Shown here: positions 54,355 through 62,887 of the stretch, piece by piece
How positions within the stretch are numbered: position 1 is the stretch's first letter
Layout: each line of letters starts with the position of its first letter
Source of the DNA: Ga0074130 sp035492055
GTDB lineage: Bacteria > Pseudomonadota > Gammaproteobacteria > Burkholderiales > Rhodocyclaceae
DNA length: 64,000 nucleotides
Direction of reading: 5' to 3'
NCBI GenBank assembly: GCA_035492055.1
Contig: DATJJR010000002.1
Coordinates: 1-64,000 of the forward strand
The notes under the pieces: model-generated
Told to the model about the DNA's origin: nothing
The model's database searches: none
The model's input: the letters and a program-made list of their open reading frames with translations, nothing else
Translations under genes and position numbers: made by a program

Positions 54355-55074
54355 ATGCCGGAAGTGTTTCGTGCCGCCGTGCTTGCCACGCGTGATTTGT
54401 TCCGGCCCGGCATGCTCTGGCATGCGCTGTGGCCGCCACTGCTGTCGGCCGTGGTGTGGTCTGTCATTGCGCATGCCGTATGGGTGCCAGCGCGCGCACA
54501 AGTATTGGCCATGTTTCCCGATTGGTCGTGGCTCTCCGGTGCTTTCGCCGGGTGGCTGGCGGGCGCCATCTTGCTGATGGCGTTTGCACCGTTGGTGTGG
54601 TTCACGGCCTTGATGTTGCTGGCGGCGTTTGCACTGCCGCGCATGATGCACATCATCGCCGAGCGCGACTATGCCGACCTGCAAAGACGTGGCGGCCCCG
54701 GTGCTTTCCTGGGCAGCATTGTGAACACTTTGTATGCCGGTCTGGTTTTCGTCGTCGGCTGGCTATTAACCTTGCCGTTCCTGCTCATTCCCGGTGTCTT
54801 GCTCTTCATGCCCTTTTTCTGGCTGGCCTGGTTGAATCAACGGACTTTCCGTTTCGATGCCCTGGCCGAACACGCCACGCCGCCGGAGCGTGCCGCGATT
54901 GTGCGTGAAGGGCGCAGTGTGCTCTATATGGCGGGCGGCTTGTCGGCACTGGTGGCACATATTCCCTTCGTGAATCTGTTTGCACCGGCCTGGACGGCGC
55001 TTATGTTCGTGCATTTGTGTTTGGCGCGCCTGCGTTTACAGCGCCAGGAAGGTATCGTCGTATGGGAGCAGTAA
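54355..55074 (+). CDS. EI24-domain inner membrane protein
   Basis: A 239-residue protein with about five membrane segments and the EI24/CysZ-type ending (HIPFVNLFAPAWTALMFVHL). The start reads MPEVFRAAVLATRDLFRPGML after AAGGAG. CysZ relatives transport sulfate, but this branch has no assigned substrate. Its last 13 bases overlap the start of the MoaB-like gene. Confidence 0.85.
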   Translation: MPEVFRAAVLATRDLFRPGMLWHALWPPLLSAVVWSVIAHAVWVPARAQVLAMFPDWSWLSGAFAGWLAGAILLMAFAPLVWFTALMLLAAFALPRMMHIIAERDYADLQRRGGPGAFLGSIVNTLYAGLVFVVGWLLTLPFLLIPGVLLFMPFFWLAWLNQRTFRFDALAEHATPPERAAIVREGRSVLYMAGGLSALVAHIPFVNLFAPAWTALMFVHLCLARLRLQRQEGIVVWEQ

Positions 55075-55850
55075 TCAAAACCTTTGGCGCATTGATCATC
55101 GGTGACGAAATCATGCGCGGCAAACGACAGGACGTGCATTTTGCCAAGCTGCGTCAGGCGCTGGCTGAGCGTGGCTTGGTGCTTGCCTGGGCTCAATATT
55201 TAGGTGACGACCGGCAAAGCCTGAGCGCCACGTTGCGCCGTACGCTGGCAAGTGGGGATGTTGTGTTCAGTTTCGGTGGTATTGGTGCGACGCCTGACGA
55301 TCACACACGCCAGGCAGTGGCGACCGCAGCTGACGTGCCGTTGGCGCTCCATCCGGAGGCCGAAGTGCTGATTCGCGACCGCATGCGCGAAATGGGGCGC
55401 GAATGCACGCCGGCGCAACTGGAGATGGGCCTGTTTCCGCAGGGCAGCCGCATCGTGCCGAACCCCTACAACCGCATTCCCGGTTTTTCCTTCGGCGATC
55501 ACCATTTCTTCCCGGGTTTTCCGGTGATGGCGCATCCCATGCTGGAATGGACGCTGGACACTTACTATCGCGATTGTTTTCATGCGATTGCCGAAGCCGA
55601 GGATGCCATCATCGTCTGGCAGGGTGTTGAGGGCTTGATGCAACCCTTGATGGTGGAAGTGGAAAAACGCTACCTCAGTCTCAAGGTATTCAGCTTGCCG
55701 AGCGTTGCGACGCCGGAGCGGCCTTCGTTTGTCGAGCTGGGTGTTCGCGGCGATCCGAACGACATTGAGCCGGCAATGGAGATGTTGCGAACCGGTGTGG
55801 CTGCGTTGGGCTATCGCTGGGAGGCGCTGCAAGCGTCGCTACAAAAATAG
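55062..55850 (+). CDS. MoaB/CinA-like molybdopterin-binding domain protein
   Basis: A 262-residue protein with an N-terminal MoCF-binding fold: ALIIGDEIMRGKRQDVHF and VFSFGGIGATPDDHTRQAVA are the family's G-D-E and GGxGxTPDD motifs. The C-terminal part is like CinA N-domains without the deamidase module. Proteins of this kind are often annotated as competence/damage-inducible CinA-like, but the actual substrate is unknown. The ATG at 55062 lies inside the end of the EI24 gene, with AGGAAGG upstream. No molybdenum cofactor genes are nearby. Confidence 0.85.
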   Translation: MGAVIKTFGALIIGDEIMRGKRQDVHFAKLRQALAERGLVLAWAQYLGDDRQSLSATLRRTLASGDVVFSFGGIGATPDDHTRQAVATAADVPLALHPEAEVLIRDRMREMGRECTPAQLEMGLFPQGSRIVPNPYNRIPGFSFGDHHFFPGFPVMAHPMLEWTLDTYYRDCFHAIAEAEDAIIVWQGVEGLMQPLMVEVEKRYLSLKVFSLPSVATPERPSFVELGVRGDPNDIEPAMEMLRTGVAALGYRWEALQASLQK

Positions 55851-55860
55851 TCGCCACAGA

Positions 55861-55893
55861 AATAAAAATGCCCCGACGATTGGGTCGGGGCAT
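55861..55893 (-). terminator. Rho-independent terminator for the lptA side
   Basis: A ten-base stem ATGCCCCGAC with its complement and a six-base loop (55868-55893). On the minus strand it runs into a T-rich tract (TTTTTATT), so it ends transcription coming from lptA. On the plus strand no T run follows, so it is weaker for the MoaB-like gene. Confidence 0.85.
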
Positions 55894-55992
55894 AACTGAC
55901 TCGACAGGATGAAGAAGAGCCAGAGGAGGAAATCCGTGCTGCGCTGCAGCAATGAAACAGATTATGCACTCTGGCGAATCATGACGTCAAGC

Positions 55993-56032
55993 ATAATTTG
56001 TGCGTTGCACAAATTATTTAATTCAATGAATT
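55993..56032. repeat. Two AT-rich palindromes next to the lptA stop
   Basis: An 11-base perfect inverted repeat, ATAATTTGTGC with its complement around GTT (55993-56017), is followed three bases on by AATTCAATGAATT (56020-56032), which touches the lptA stop codon. The composition is far more AT-rich than its surroundings. It may stabilise the lptA mRNA 3' end. Confidence 0.45.
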
Positions 56033-56636
56033 ATTTGGATTTTCCAGCTTTGTCCGTGGGGGCGGGCAGCGTAATGCTGCTGCGCGGTGTCTGTGATGGC
56101 GCGATTGGGGCTACCGGTTCATCCTGGCGCGGCTGGATGATGGCGCGTACGCGGCCGGTGTTGTTGGCTGGCGTGGTCCCGGTATTGGTGACCGTGTAAT
56201 TCTCGGTCGTGGCGTCATAGCGGATGTAGGCGCCATTCACTTCATTCTTGCCGTTCTTCAGCCAGGCGCGATCGAACAGGTCGGTGATCTGGCTGCGGTC
56301 GTCGTGCACGATACGCTCGCCATGGCCCTCGACGTATTCGTCACTGTTGTCCTTGCGCTCGCGGAAATAGGCGAGGCCATTTGCGCCGCCGGTCGCAACG
56401 CTTTTCTGGAAGCCGTTGGCGTCCGTCGTGACGACAAGGCGCTCGGTCTTGAGCTGCATCGTGCCCTTGTTCAGTACGACATTGCCTTCGAGCACGTAAA
56501 CCTTCTTGCCATCGTCGACGGTGATTTTGTCGGCTTCCAGCTGGACCGGCTTGTTGGCGTCGGCTTTTTCGGCGAAGGCGGGGGCGACCGCGAACAGGCC
56601 AAGGGTCAATAGCGCGAAATTACGGAGCTTGGTCAT
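56031..56636 (-). CDS. lptA: LPS transport periplasmic protein LptA
   Basis: A 201-residue periplasmic protein with signal peptide (to AFA near residue 22) and the LptA/OstA repeat (PVQLEADKITVDDGKKVYVLEGNVVLNKGTMQLKTERLVV). It forms the bridge that carries LPS to the outer membrane. The C-terminal tail from about 165 is Pro/Ala-rich and probably disordered. The start overlaps the lptC stop. lptB, the usual next gene, is absent; a terminator follows instead. Confidence 0.94.
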   Translation of the reverse strand: MTKLRNFALLTLGLFAVAPAFAEKADANKPVQLEADKITVDDGKKVYVLEGNVVLNKGTMQLKTERLVVTTDANGFQKSVATGGANGLAYFRERKDNSDEYVEGHGERIVHDDRSQITDLFDRAWLKNGKNEVNGAYIRYDATTENYTVTNTGTTPANNTGRVRAIIQPRQDEPVAPIAPSQTPRSSITLPAPTDKAGKSK

Positions 56637-57202
56637 TTTGTCTTCGATTCAATGGTGCCGGTGGCGCGGCCGCGCAGCACGCTGATCTGGGTTTTGTTAT
56701 TGGCCTCAAGGCCGGTGCCGTGGAGCACCGATTTTCCTTGCGTGATCGTCACAGGCACGTCGCTGCGCGCAATTTCATCGTCAGGGAATACGGTCATTTT
56801 GCTGGTATCGATCTGCGTGGCCGGATCCTTGGCTGTTGCGCCGGCATGCACGACGCGCACGTTGTCGTACAAGACGATTGTTTTGCCGCCTGAGTCGACA
56901 TTGGCGCGATCCGCAGTGACGTCGGTCTGGCGCGGTCCAAGATAGGTCATATGCGGGGCGGTGACATCGCTGGAGTCGTCGTCCGGATAGTGCTGCATGT
57001 GCTGTGCCACGAGCGTTTGATACAAACTGCCCTGTTGATCGAATCGCTGTACGGTGAAGTTGTCGATCATGTAATCCGGATCGTGGCGCGCGTTCGGATC
57101 GGCCGTGTTGTCGACCTGGCTGGCCCGTTGCAGCCAGAAAGTGAGGCCGGCCAGCATGAGCAGTATCACGATGGGAAACAGGGCGGTGCTGTTGTATTTC
57201 AT
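56633..57202 (-). CDS. lptC: LPS export membrane protein LptC
   Basis: A 189-residue bitopic protein with one N-terminal membrane helix (ALFPIVILLMLAGLTFWLQ) and a periplasmic LptC beta-jellyroll (DYMIDNFTVQRFDQQGSLYQTLVAQHMQHYPDDDSSDVTAPHMTYL). It passes LPS from the LptBFG transporter to LptA. It starts 3 bp after kdsD, with no kdsC between. Confidence 0.93.
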   Translation of the reverse strand: MKYNSTALFPIVILLMLAGLTFWLQRASQVDNTADPNARHDPDYMIDNFTVQRFDQQGSLYQTLVAQHMQHYPDDDSSDVTAPHMTYLGPRQTDVTADRANVDSGGKTIVLYDNVRVVHAGATAKDPATQIDTSKMTVFPDDEIARSDVPVTITQGKSVLHGTGLEANNKTQISVLRGRATGTIESKTK

Positions 57203-57205
57203 GGT

Positions 57206-58207
57206 TCAGACGATGCGTGCGTGCAGCAGGTCGTGCATCGACAAGGCACCGACCAGTCGGCCGCTTTCGTCAGTCACTGGCAGGACGAACGTCTTGTAGC
57301 GCTCCATCATCTCGACGGCTTCGGCCGCCAGACGATCCGGGCCGACGGTGCGTGGATTTGCGGTCATGACGGTTGTGATGCTGGTGCGCTTGAGATCGGT
57401 TTCGCGTTCCAGCGTGCGGCGCAGGTCGCCGTCGGTGTAAATGCCGACGGGGCGTTGTGCCGCATCGAGCACGGTGGTCATGCCCATGCCTTTGCGGCTC
57501 ATTTCCAGCAGGGCATCGGCAATGGTGGCTGTGTCGGGTACGGACGGGATGCGCTCGCCGGCGCGCATGATGTCCTTGACGTGCGTGAGCAGGCGACGAC
57601 CGAGCGAACCGCCCGGGTGCGAGCGCGCAAAATCTTCTGCGCGGAAATCACGCACTTCCAGCAGCGTGACGGCCAACGCGTCGCCCAGTGCTAGCGCGGC
57701 CGTGGTGCTGGCGGTCGGCGCGAGATTGAGCGAACAGGCTTCTTCAGCGACGCCGGCGTCGAGGTGCACATCGGCATCCTTGGCCAGCTGTGAGGCGGGA
57801 TTGCCAGTGATGGCGATGACCTTGCCACCTTCGCGTTTCAGCATCGCGGCAATCGTCAGGAGCTCTTCGGTGCCGCCGGAGTTCGAGATCGCGATGACCA
57901 CGTCATCGCGCGTGATCATGCCGAGATCGCCGTGAATGGCTTCGGCGGCATGAACGAAATAGGCGGGCGTCCCCGTACTGGCCAGTGTCGCCGCGATCTT
58001 GCGCCCGATATGACCTGATTTGCCGAGGCCGGAAACCACCACGCGGCCGGAACATTCGCAAATCAGCCGCACGGCTTCGGCGAATTCTTGGCCGAGTCGG
58101 TCGCTCAGGCGTTCCGCCAGCGCAGTGATGGCTTCTGCCTCAATGCGCAGGACGCGATGCGCCATGGCGAGAATGCGTTCGGTGGGCGGGAGCGATGATG
58201 CGTTCAT
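57206..58207 (-). CDS. kdsD: Arabinose-5-phosphate isomerase KdsD (KpsF/GutQ)
   Basis: A 333-residue enzyme: SIS sugar isomerase domain (about 40-175; GLGKSGHIGRKIAATLASTG, ISNSGGTEELL) and two CBS domains (about 205-330; GRRLLTHVKDIMRAGERIPSV). It converts ribulose-5-phosphate to arabinose-5-phosphate, the first step to the Kdo sugar of lipopolysaccharide. The start at 58207 was preferred to a GTG three codons earlier. It is divergent from the antiporter gene. Confidence 0.95.
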   Translation of the reverse strand: MNASSLPPTERILAMAHRVLRIEAEAITALAERLSDRLGQEFAEAVRLICECSGRVVVSGLGKSGHIGRKIAATLASTGTPAYFVHAAEAIHGDLGMITRDDVVIAISNSGGTEELLTIAAMLKREGGKVIAITGNPASQLAKDADVHLDAGVAEEACSLNLAPTASTTAALALGDALAVTLLEVRDFRAEDFARSHPGGSLGRRLLTHVKDIMRAGERIPSVPDTATIADALLEMSRKGMGMTTVLDAAQRPVGIYTDGDLRRTLERETDLKRTSITTVMTANPRTVGPDRLAAEAVEMMERYKTFVLPVTDESGRLVGALSMHDLLHARIV

Positions 58208-58361
58208 GAAGCGCACGGACCGGAAAGAAGGGGATTGAGGGAATTTACTTGGACTTGCAATTCTGCCTGCATTTCTTTGCCATGAATGGAGCGATTGGCG
58301 GCAGAATGGACGGCGAAATTATAACAAGCCATCACGCCCACTCGCCGACCCGAGCGCGCCT

Positions 58362-60329
58362 ATGTCCTCTCACGTTCTGCAACTTGTCCTTGTCTTGCTG
58401 GCCGCCGCCGTCTTCATGGTGGTGTTGTTCCGCACACTCAATCTACCGTCCATCCTTGGCTATCTGCTGGTCGGTATCGTTGTTGGCCCGCATGCGCTGA
58501 ACCTTGGGGCCGACAACGAAGGCGCACGCAATCTGGCTGAGTTCGGCGTGGTGTTTCTGATGTTCTCCATCGGCCTTGAGTTTTCATTGCCGCGCTTGTT
58601 TCGCATGAAGCGGCTGGTATTTGGCCTGGGCTTGGCGCAAGTACTCGGTTCAATGCTGTTGACGCTTGTATTGGCTGAGTTTGCAGGTTTTCCATGGGCT
58701 GCCGGCCTTGCCCTCGGCGGCGCCTTGTCGATGTCCTCCACCGCCGTTTTGTCCAAGCTGCTGGCCGAGCGCCTTGAGCTGGAGTCGCCGCATGGCCGTG
58801 AAGTCATGGGCGTGTTGCTGTTCCAGGATCTGGCCGTTGTCCCTTTGTTGATTCTCGTGCCGGCATTGTCGAGCCCGGCGACTGGCTTGGCCAACATGCT
58901 GATTGCCGCCGGTATCAAGGCGGTCGTGGTGCTGGTCGTGGTGGTGTTCCTTGGGCAGCGCTTGATGCGCGCGTGGTTTTTCATCGTGGCGCGCACCAAG
59001 TCGGCGGAGTTGTTCATCCTCAACGTGCTGCTGATCACGCTCGGGCTGGCATGGGTGACCGATCTTGCCGGCTTGTCCCTGGCGCTGGGCGCGTTTCTGG
59101 CCGGCATGTTGATCTCGGAAACCGAGTATCGCTATCAGGTTGAAGAGGACATCAAGCCGTTTCGGGATGTCCTGCTTGGCCTGTTCTTCATCACCATCGG
59201 CACCTATCTCGATCTCTACGTTGTGGTGGAGAACTTCTTCTGGGTGCTAGGTTTTCTTGTACTGTTGCTTGGCGGCAAGCTCGGATTGACGTGGTGCGTG
59301 TCGCGGCTGTTCGGTGCTTCGCCTGGTACGGCACTTCGTTCCGGTTTGTGGCTGTGCGCAGGCGGCGAATTCGGGTTCGTGTTGCTGGCACAGGTTGGCG
59401 ATACGCATCTGCTGGCACCGCACCAATTGCAGATCGTGTTGGCCGGGCTGGTGCTGTCGCTCCTGCTGGCGCCGATCATCGTGCATTTCAGCGATCGTCT
59501 CGTGATGCGTTTCGTGGCGGCTGAATGGTTTGCCCGTTCCATGCAATTGACCACGCTTGCCGCACAAACCCTGGACACCACGAAACACGTAATCGTGTGC
59601 GGTTACGGCCGAACCGGCCGCCATATCGCGCATTTCATGGAGAACGAGGACGTTGCCATCGTTGCGCTTGATAATGATCCGGAGCGTGTGAATGAAGCCG
59701 TGCGTCGCGGCGAGCCGGCCATGTTCGGCGATTGCGCTCGTCGCGAAACGCTGATTGCGGCTGGCATCATGCGCGCCGATGCGCTGGTCATCACCTTCGC
59801 CGACACACAGGTATCGATGAGGATTCTGCATCACGCCCACGCGCTACGACCTGAATTGCCTGTGGTCGTGCGTACCGCGGAGGAAGGCGATGTTGATCGA
59901 CTTCTCGCGGCGGGCGCTGCCGAGGTGGTGCCGGAAGCCCTTGAATCGGGCCTGATGTTGTCGACCCATGCACTGGCGTTGCTTGGTGTTCCCATTGAGC
60001 GCGTTATCACCCAGTTGCGCAGTGTGCGTGAGCAGCACTACAGCACTTTCCGCGGCGCTTTTGCGGCCGGCTTTGGCACTGAGGCAGCGGAAGCCGAGCA
60101 GGCGCGTCTGCACGCGGTGCGTCTGCCGGACGGTGCGCATGTATTGGGAAAAAGCGTGGCCGAGATCAACTTCACGGCCATCGGTGTGCGTGTGTCGTCG
60201 GTGCGGCGCCATGGCGGCAAAGGAACGGTTCAGGTCGGTGAACCGTTGCGCGTTGGCGATATCGTTTTGCTGATGGGCAACCAGACCGAAGTTGCCGCGG
60301 CGGAATCCTTGTTGCTCACGGGCAAGTAA
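58362..60329 (+). CDS. KefB/KefC-type monovalent cation:proton antiporter (CPA2)
   Basis: A 655-residue protein: about twelve membrane segments (1-390) of the CPA2 antiporter fold (MFSIGLEFSLPRL; SMSSTAVLSKLLAE; GVLLFQDLAVVPLL), then an RCK/TrkA-N NAD-binding domain (VIVCGYGRTGRHIAHFM) and a TrkA-C domain (VGEPLRVGDIVLLMG). It likely exports K+ or Na+ in exchange for H+. It is divergent from kdsD, a common betaproteobacterial pairing. Whether glutathione gates it as in E. coli Kef is unknown. Confidence 0.92.
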   Translation: MSSHVLQLVLVLLAAAVFMVVLFRTLNLPSILGYLLVGIVVGPHALNLGADNEGARNLAEFGVVFLMFSIGLEFSLPRLFRMKRLVFGLGLAQVLGSMLLTLVLAEFAGFPWAAGLALGGALSMSSTAVLSKLLAERLELESPHGREVMGVLLFQDLAVVPLLILVPALSSPATGLANMLIAAGIKAVVVLVVVVFLGQRLMRAWFFIVARTKSAELFILNVLLITLGLAWVTDLAGLSLALGAFLAGMLISETEYRYQVEEDIKPFRDVLLGLFFITIGTYLDLYVVVENFFWVLGFLVLLLGGKLGLTWCVSRLFGASPGTALRSGLWLCAGGEFGFVLLAQVGDTHLLAPHQLQIVLAGLVLSLLLAPIIVHFSDRLVMRFVAAEWFARSMQLTTLAAQTLDTTKHVIVCGYGRTGRHIAHFMENEDVAIVALDNDPERVNEAVRRGEPAMFGDCARRETLIAAGIMRADALVITFADTQVSMRILHHAHALRPELPVVVRTAEEGDVDRLLAAGAAEVVPEALESGLMLSTHALALLGVPIERVITQLRSVREQHYSTFRGAFAAGFGTEAAEAEQARLHAVRLPDGAHVLGKSVAEINFTAIGVRVSSVRRHGGKGTVQVGEPLRVGDIVLLMGNQTEVAAAESLLLTGK

Positions 60330-60346
60330 ACCCGTTACGACGAACT

Positions 60347-61444
60347 TCAGGCCGGATAAATCGCGCCGAGAATGCGTTCGCCACGCGCGCCCGTCACTGC
60401 CGGCAGGTTGCCGCTCAAGCCATGCAGCGTGCGGTAAGCGAGCCAGGCGAAGGCAATGGCTTCGAGCGCATCCCCATCAATGCCGACACTGTCTGTCGTG
60501 GCGACATGCGTGTCCGGCAAGTTGCGCGCGAGCGCCGACATGAGTTGCCGATTGCGCGCGCCACCGCCGCAGGCGAGCAGGGTATCGGGCGAGCCGCAAT
60601 ACGCGCGTACGGCATCGGCAATGCTGCGGGCACTGAATTCGACCAGTGACGCTTGTACGTCTTCGGGTGCTTCGCTGCCGTCGAGTTGACTGCGCAACCA
60701 GTCGAGATTGAACTCCTCGCGACCACAACTTTTTGGCGGCGGTAATGCCAGATAAGCGTGGTGCATGAGTTGCGTGAGTAATCCTTCACGCGCCTTGCCG
60801 GTGGCAGCCCAGGTGCCGTCGGCATCGAAATTCAAACCGCGTTGATGGCGTATCCATGCGTCCAGCAGCATATTACCGGGGCCGGTGTCGAAGCCGCGTG
60901 TGGTTTTGCCGGGCGCGAGATCGGTGATGTTGGCAATGCCACCGAGATTGAGCACGACACGGTGCTCGGTCGGATGTCGCAGTATTGCGTCGTGGAACGC
61001 CGGCACCAGTGGCGCCCCTTGGCCGCCAGCGGCAATGTCGCGGCTGCGAAAGTCGGCGACGACGCGAATGCTGCTACGTTCTGCAAGCAGCGCCGGGTTG
61101 ATGAGCTGCAGCGTGTAGCCGGCGGCGGGGTTGTGGCGCACGGTCTGTCCATGTGCGCCAATGGCCGCGATGTCTTGTGGTGTCGCATTGGTTGCCGCTA
61201 ACAACTCGGAAACGGCCTGTGCGTATAGCTCGGCGATGCGATTGCCAAATAGTGCGGCGTGATGCAAATCGTCGGCGCCGGGCGTATGTAGTGCGAGCGC
61301 GGCAGTACGCAGATCATCCGGATACGGCAGGCAGATGTTGCCGAGGCATTGCGTTGTATTGCCGTCAATCTGCACCAGCGCGGCGTCAATGCCATCGAGG
61401 CTGGTACCTGACATCAGGCCGATGTAGCGTTCCGAAGGCGTCAA
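60347..61444 (-). CDS. anmK: Anhydro-N-acetylmuramic acid kinase AnmK
   Basis: A 365-residue kinase with the ATP-binding opening GLMSGTSLDGIDAALVQ, then AIGAHGQTVRHNP, NLGGIANITDL and DTGPGNMLLDAW, all AnmK signatures. It phosphorylates and opens 1,6-anhydro-MurNAc from cell-wall turnover. It ends 18 bp from the convergent antiporter stop and follows the M23 peptidase gene by one base, fitting a small wall-recycling operon. Confidence 0.95.
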   Translation of the reverse strand: MTPSERYIGLMSGTSLDGIDAALVQIDGNTTQCLGNICLPYPDDLRTAALALHTPGADDLHHAALFGNRIAELYAQAVSELLAATNATPQDIAAIGAHGQTVRHNPAAGYTLQLINPALLAERSSIRVVADFRSRDIAAGGQGAPLVPAFHDAILRHPTEHRVVLNLGGIANITDLAPGKTTRGFDTGPGNMLLDAWIRHQRGLNFDADGTWAATGKAREGLLTQLMHHAYLALPPPKSCGREEFNLDWLRSQLDGSEAPEDVQASLVEFSARSIADAVRAYCGSPDTLLACGGGARNRQLMSALARNLPDTHVATTDSVGIDGDALEAIAFAWLAYRTLHGLSGNLPAVTGARGERILGAIYPA

Positions 61445-61445
61445 G

Positions 61446-62795
61446 TCAATTCAGCAGCGCGAGGTTGCTGATGCGCGCCATGCCAAGTTGCGCAAGCTGC
61501 GGCTGAATTCCGCGCTTGAATTCCGAGAGTTGTGCGTTCGTCAGCGCCGGCGCGCCGGGCAGAGCAATGGTCATCGGATTCTCAAAGACGCCATTGACGC
61601 GGAATTCATAGTGCAGATGCGGGCCGGTCGCCATGCCGCTCATGCCGGTGTAGGCAATGATGTCACCTTGCGAAACGCGCGAGCCGACACGCAGGCCGGA
61701 TGTGAAACGCGACAAGTGGCCGTATACGGTTTCGTAGCGCGACTGGTGGCGCAGAATGACGACGTTGCCGTAACCATGCTGTTGTCCGATGAATTCAACC
61801 ACGCCGTCGCCAGTGGCTTTGACCTTGGTACCGATGGCGGCGGCAAGGTCGATGCCCTTGTGTGCGCGCCACGTATGCAGCACTGGGTGGTAACGCGCCA
61901 GCGTGAAGCCGGAAGTGACGCGCGTGAATTCAAGCGGCGAACGCAGGAAGGCTTTACGCAGGCTTTTGCCGTCTTCGCCGTAATAGCCGCCACGATCATT
62001 GCCGTTGGCACCGCCGTACCAGAAGGCGCGATACGTCTTGCCGTCATTGGTGAATTCGGCGGCGAGAATGCGGCCGGTACGTAGCGGCTTGCCTTGCGAG
62101 CTGATCAATTCATAGACGACGCTGAAACGGTCACCGCGGCGCAAGTCGCTGTTGAAGTCGATGTCGCCGCCGAAAATGTCGGCGAGCTGCGTTGCAACAC
62201 TGTCGGGAATGTCGGCCGCATCGGTTGCACCGAACAGGGAGGAGCGGATTTCCGCAGACTTGATTTGTACGGTGGTTTCGGTCGGCAGGCTGCGTTCGGT
62301 AGCGGTAAAGCTGCCATCGCCTTGGCGTTCGACATACAGCGCCTTGTCCTGGCCGCCATTGAGCGGAAACACCAGCGACAGCAGTTCTCCCTTGCTGCCA
62401 ATTTGCGCCGTCACCGTTTTACCGGGGCTGAGTTGGCGCGATACGGCTTGCGTGGCGCCATGCTTGAGCAGGAAGTTGAGTGCGGCCGGGTCGTCCGCGC
62501 CGACGCGGTTCAGCAATGCAGCGACGGTGTCGCCGCGCAGGATGCGTTCTTCGCGCACGAAAGGCTGCGGTGCTTCTGTATTCGACACAGTGGCTGCTTG
62601 CGGTGTGGCCAACTGCTCGACGACGGTTTGCTGCGTGATATTGATGGGCTGTGTGCCCGGCGCGGTACCAAAGGCGGTGACCATGCCAAGCATCGAGACG
62701 CTGGCGACGCCGGCGGCGGCCCAGAAGTGCTTGGGCTTGGCGAGGCGATACTGATTCAGTTGCGCTAGAATCCGGCTCTTTTCTTTGATGGGCAT
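61446..62795 (-). CDS. M23 family murein metallopeptidase, membrane-anchored
   Basis: A 449-residue protein. One N-terminal membrane segment (FWAAAGVASVSMLGMVTAFG) is followed by a LysM/OapA-like region (ERILRGDTVAALLNRVGAD) and a C-terminal LytM domain with the zinc motifs HKGIDLAAAIG and GPHLHYEF. Such enzymes cut peptide cross-bridges in peptidoglycan (MepM/YebA type). All metal-binding residues look intact, so it should be active rather than a mere amidase activator. It is divergent from tyrS. Confidence 0.92.
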   Translation of the reverse strand: MPIKEKSRILAQLNQYRLAKPKHFWAAAGVASVSMLGMVTAFGTAPGTQPINITQQTVVEQLATPQAATVSNTEAPQPFVREERILRGDTVAALLNRVGADDPAALNFLLKHGATQAVSRQLSPGKTVTAQIGSKGELLSLVFPLNGGQDKALYVERQGDGSFTATERSLPTETTVQIKSAEIRSSLFGATDAADIPDSVATQLADIFGGDIDFNSDLRRGDRFSVVYELISSQGKPLRTGRILAAEFTNDGKTYRAFWYGGANGNDRGGYYGEDGKSLRKAFLRSPLEFTRVTSGFTLARYHPVLHTWRAHKGIDLAAAIGTKVKATGDGVVEFIGQQHGYGNVVILRHQSRYETVYGHLSRFTSGLRVGSRVSQGDIIAYTGMSGMATGPHLHYEFRVNGVFENPMTIALPGAPALTNAQLSEFKRGIQPQLAQLGMARISNLALLN

Positions 62796-62887
62796 TGGAC
62801 GACTTCGGACGGCAAAAAACCGGCCAAGGATAGCAAAACATTTCCTGTCCGCCCAAGCATTTACAATTTTCTGACCGGACCGCGACG

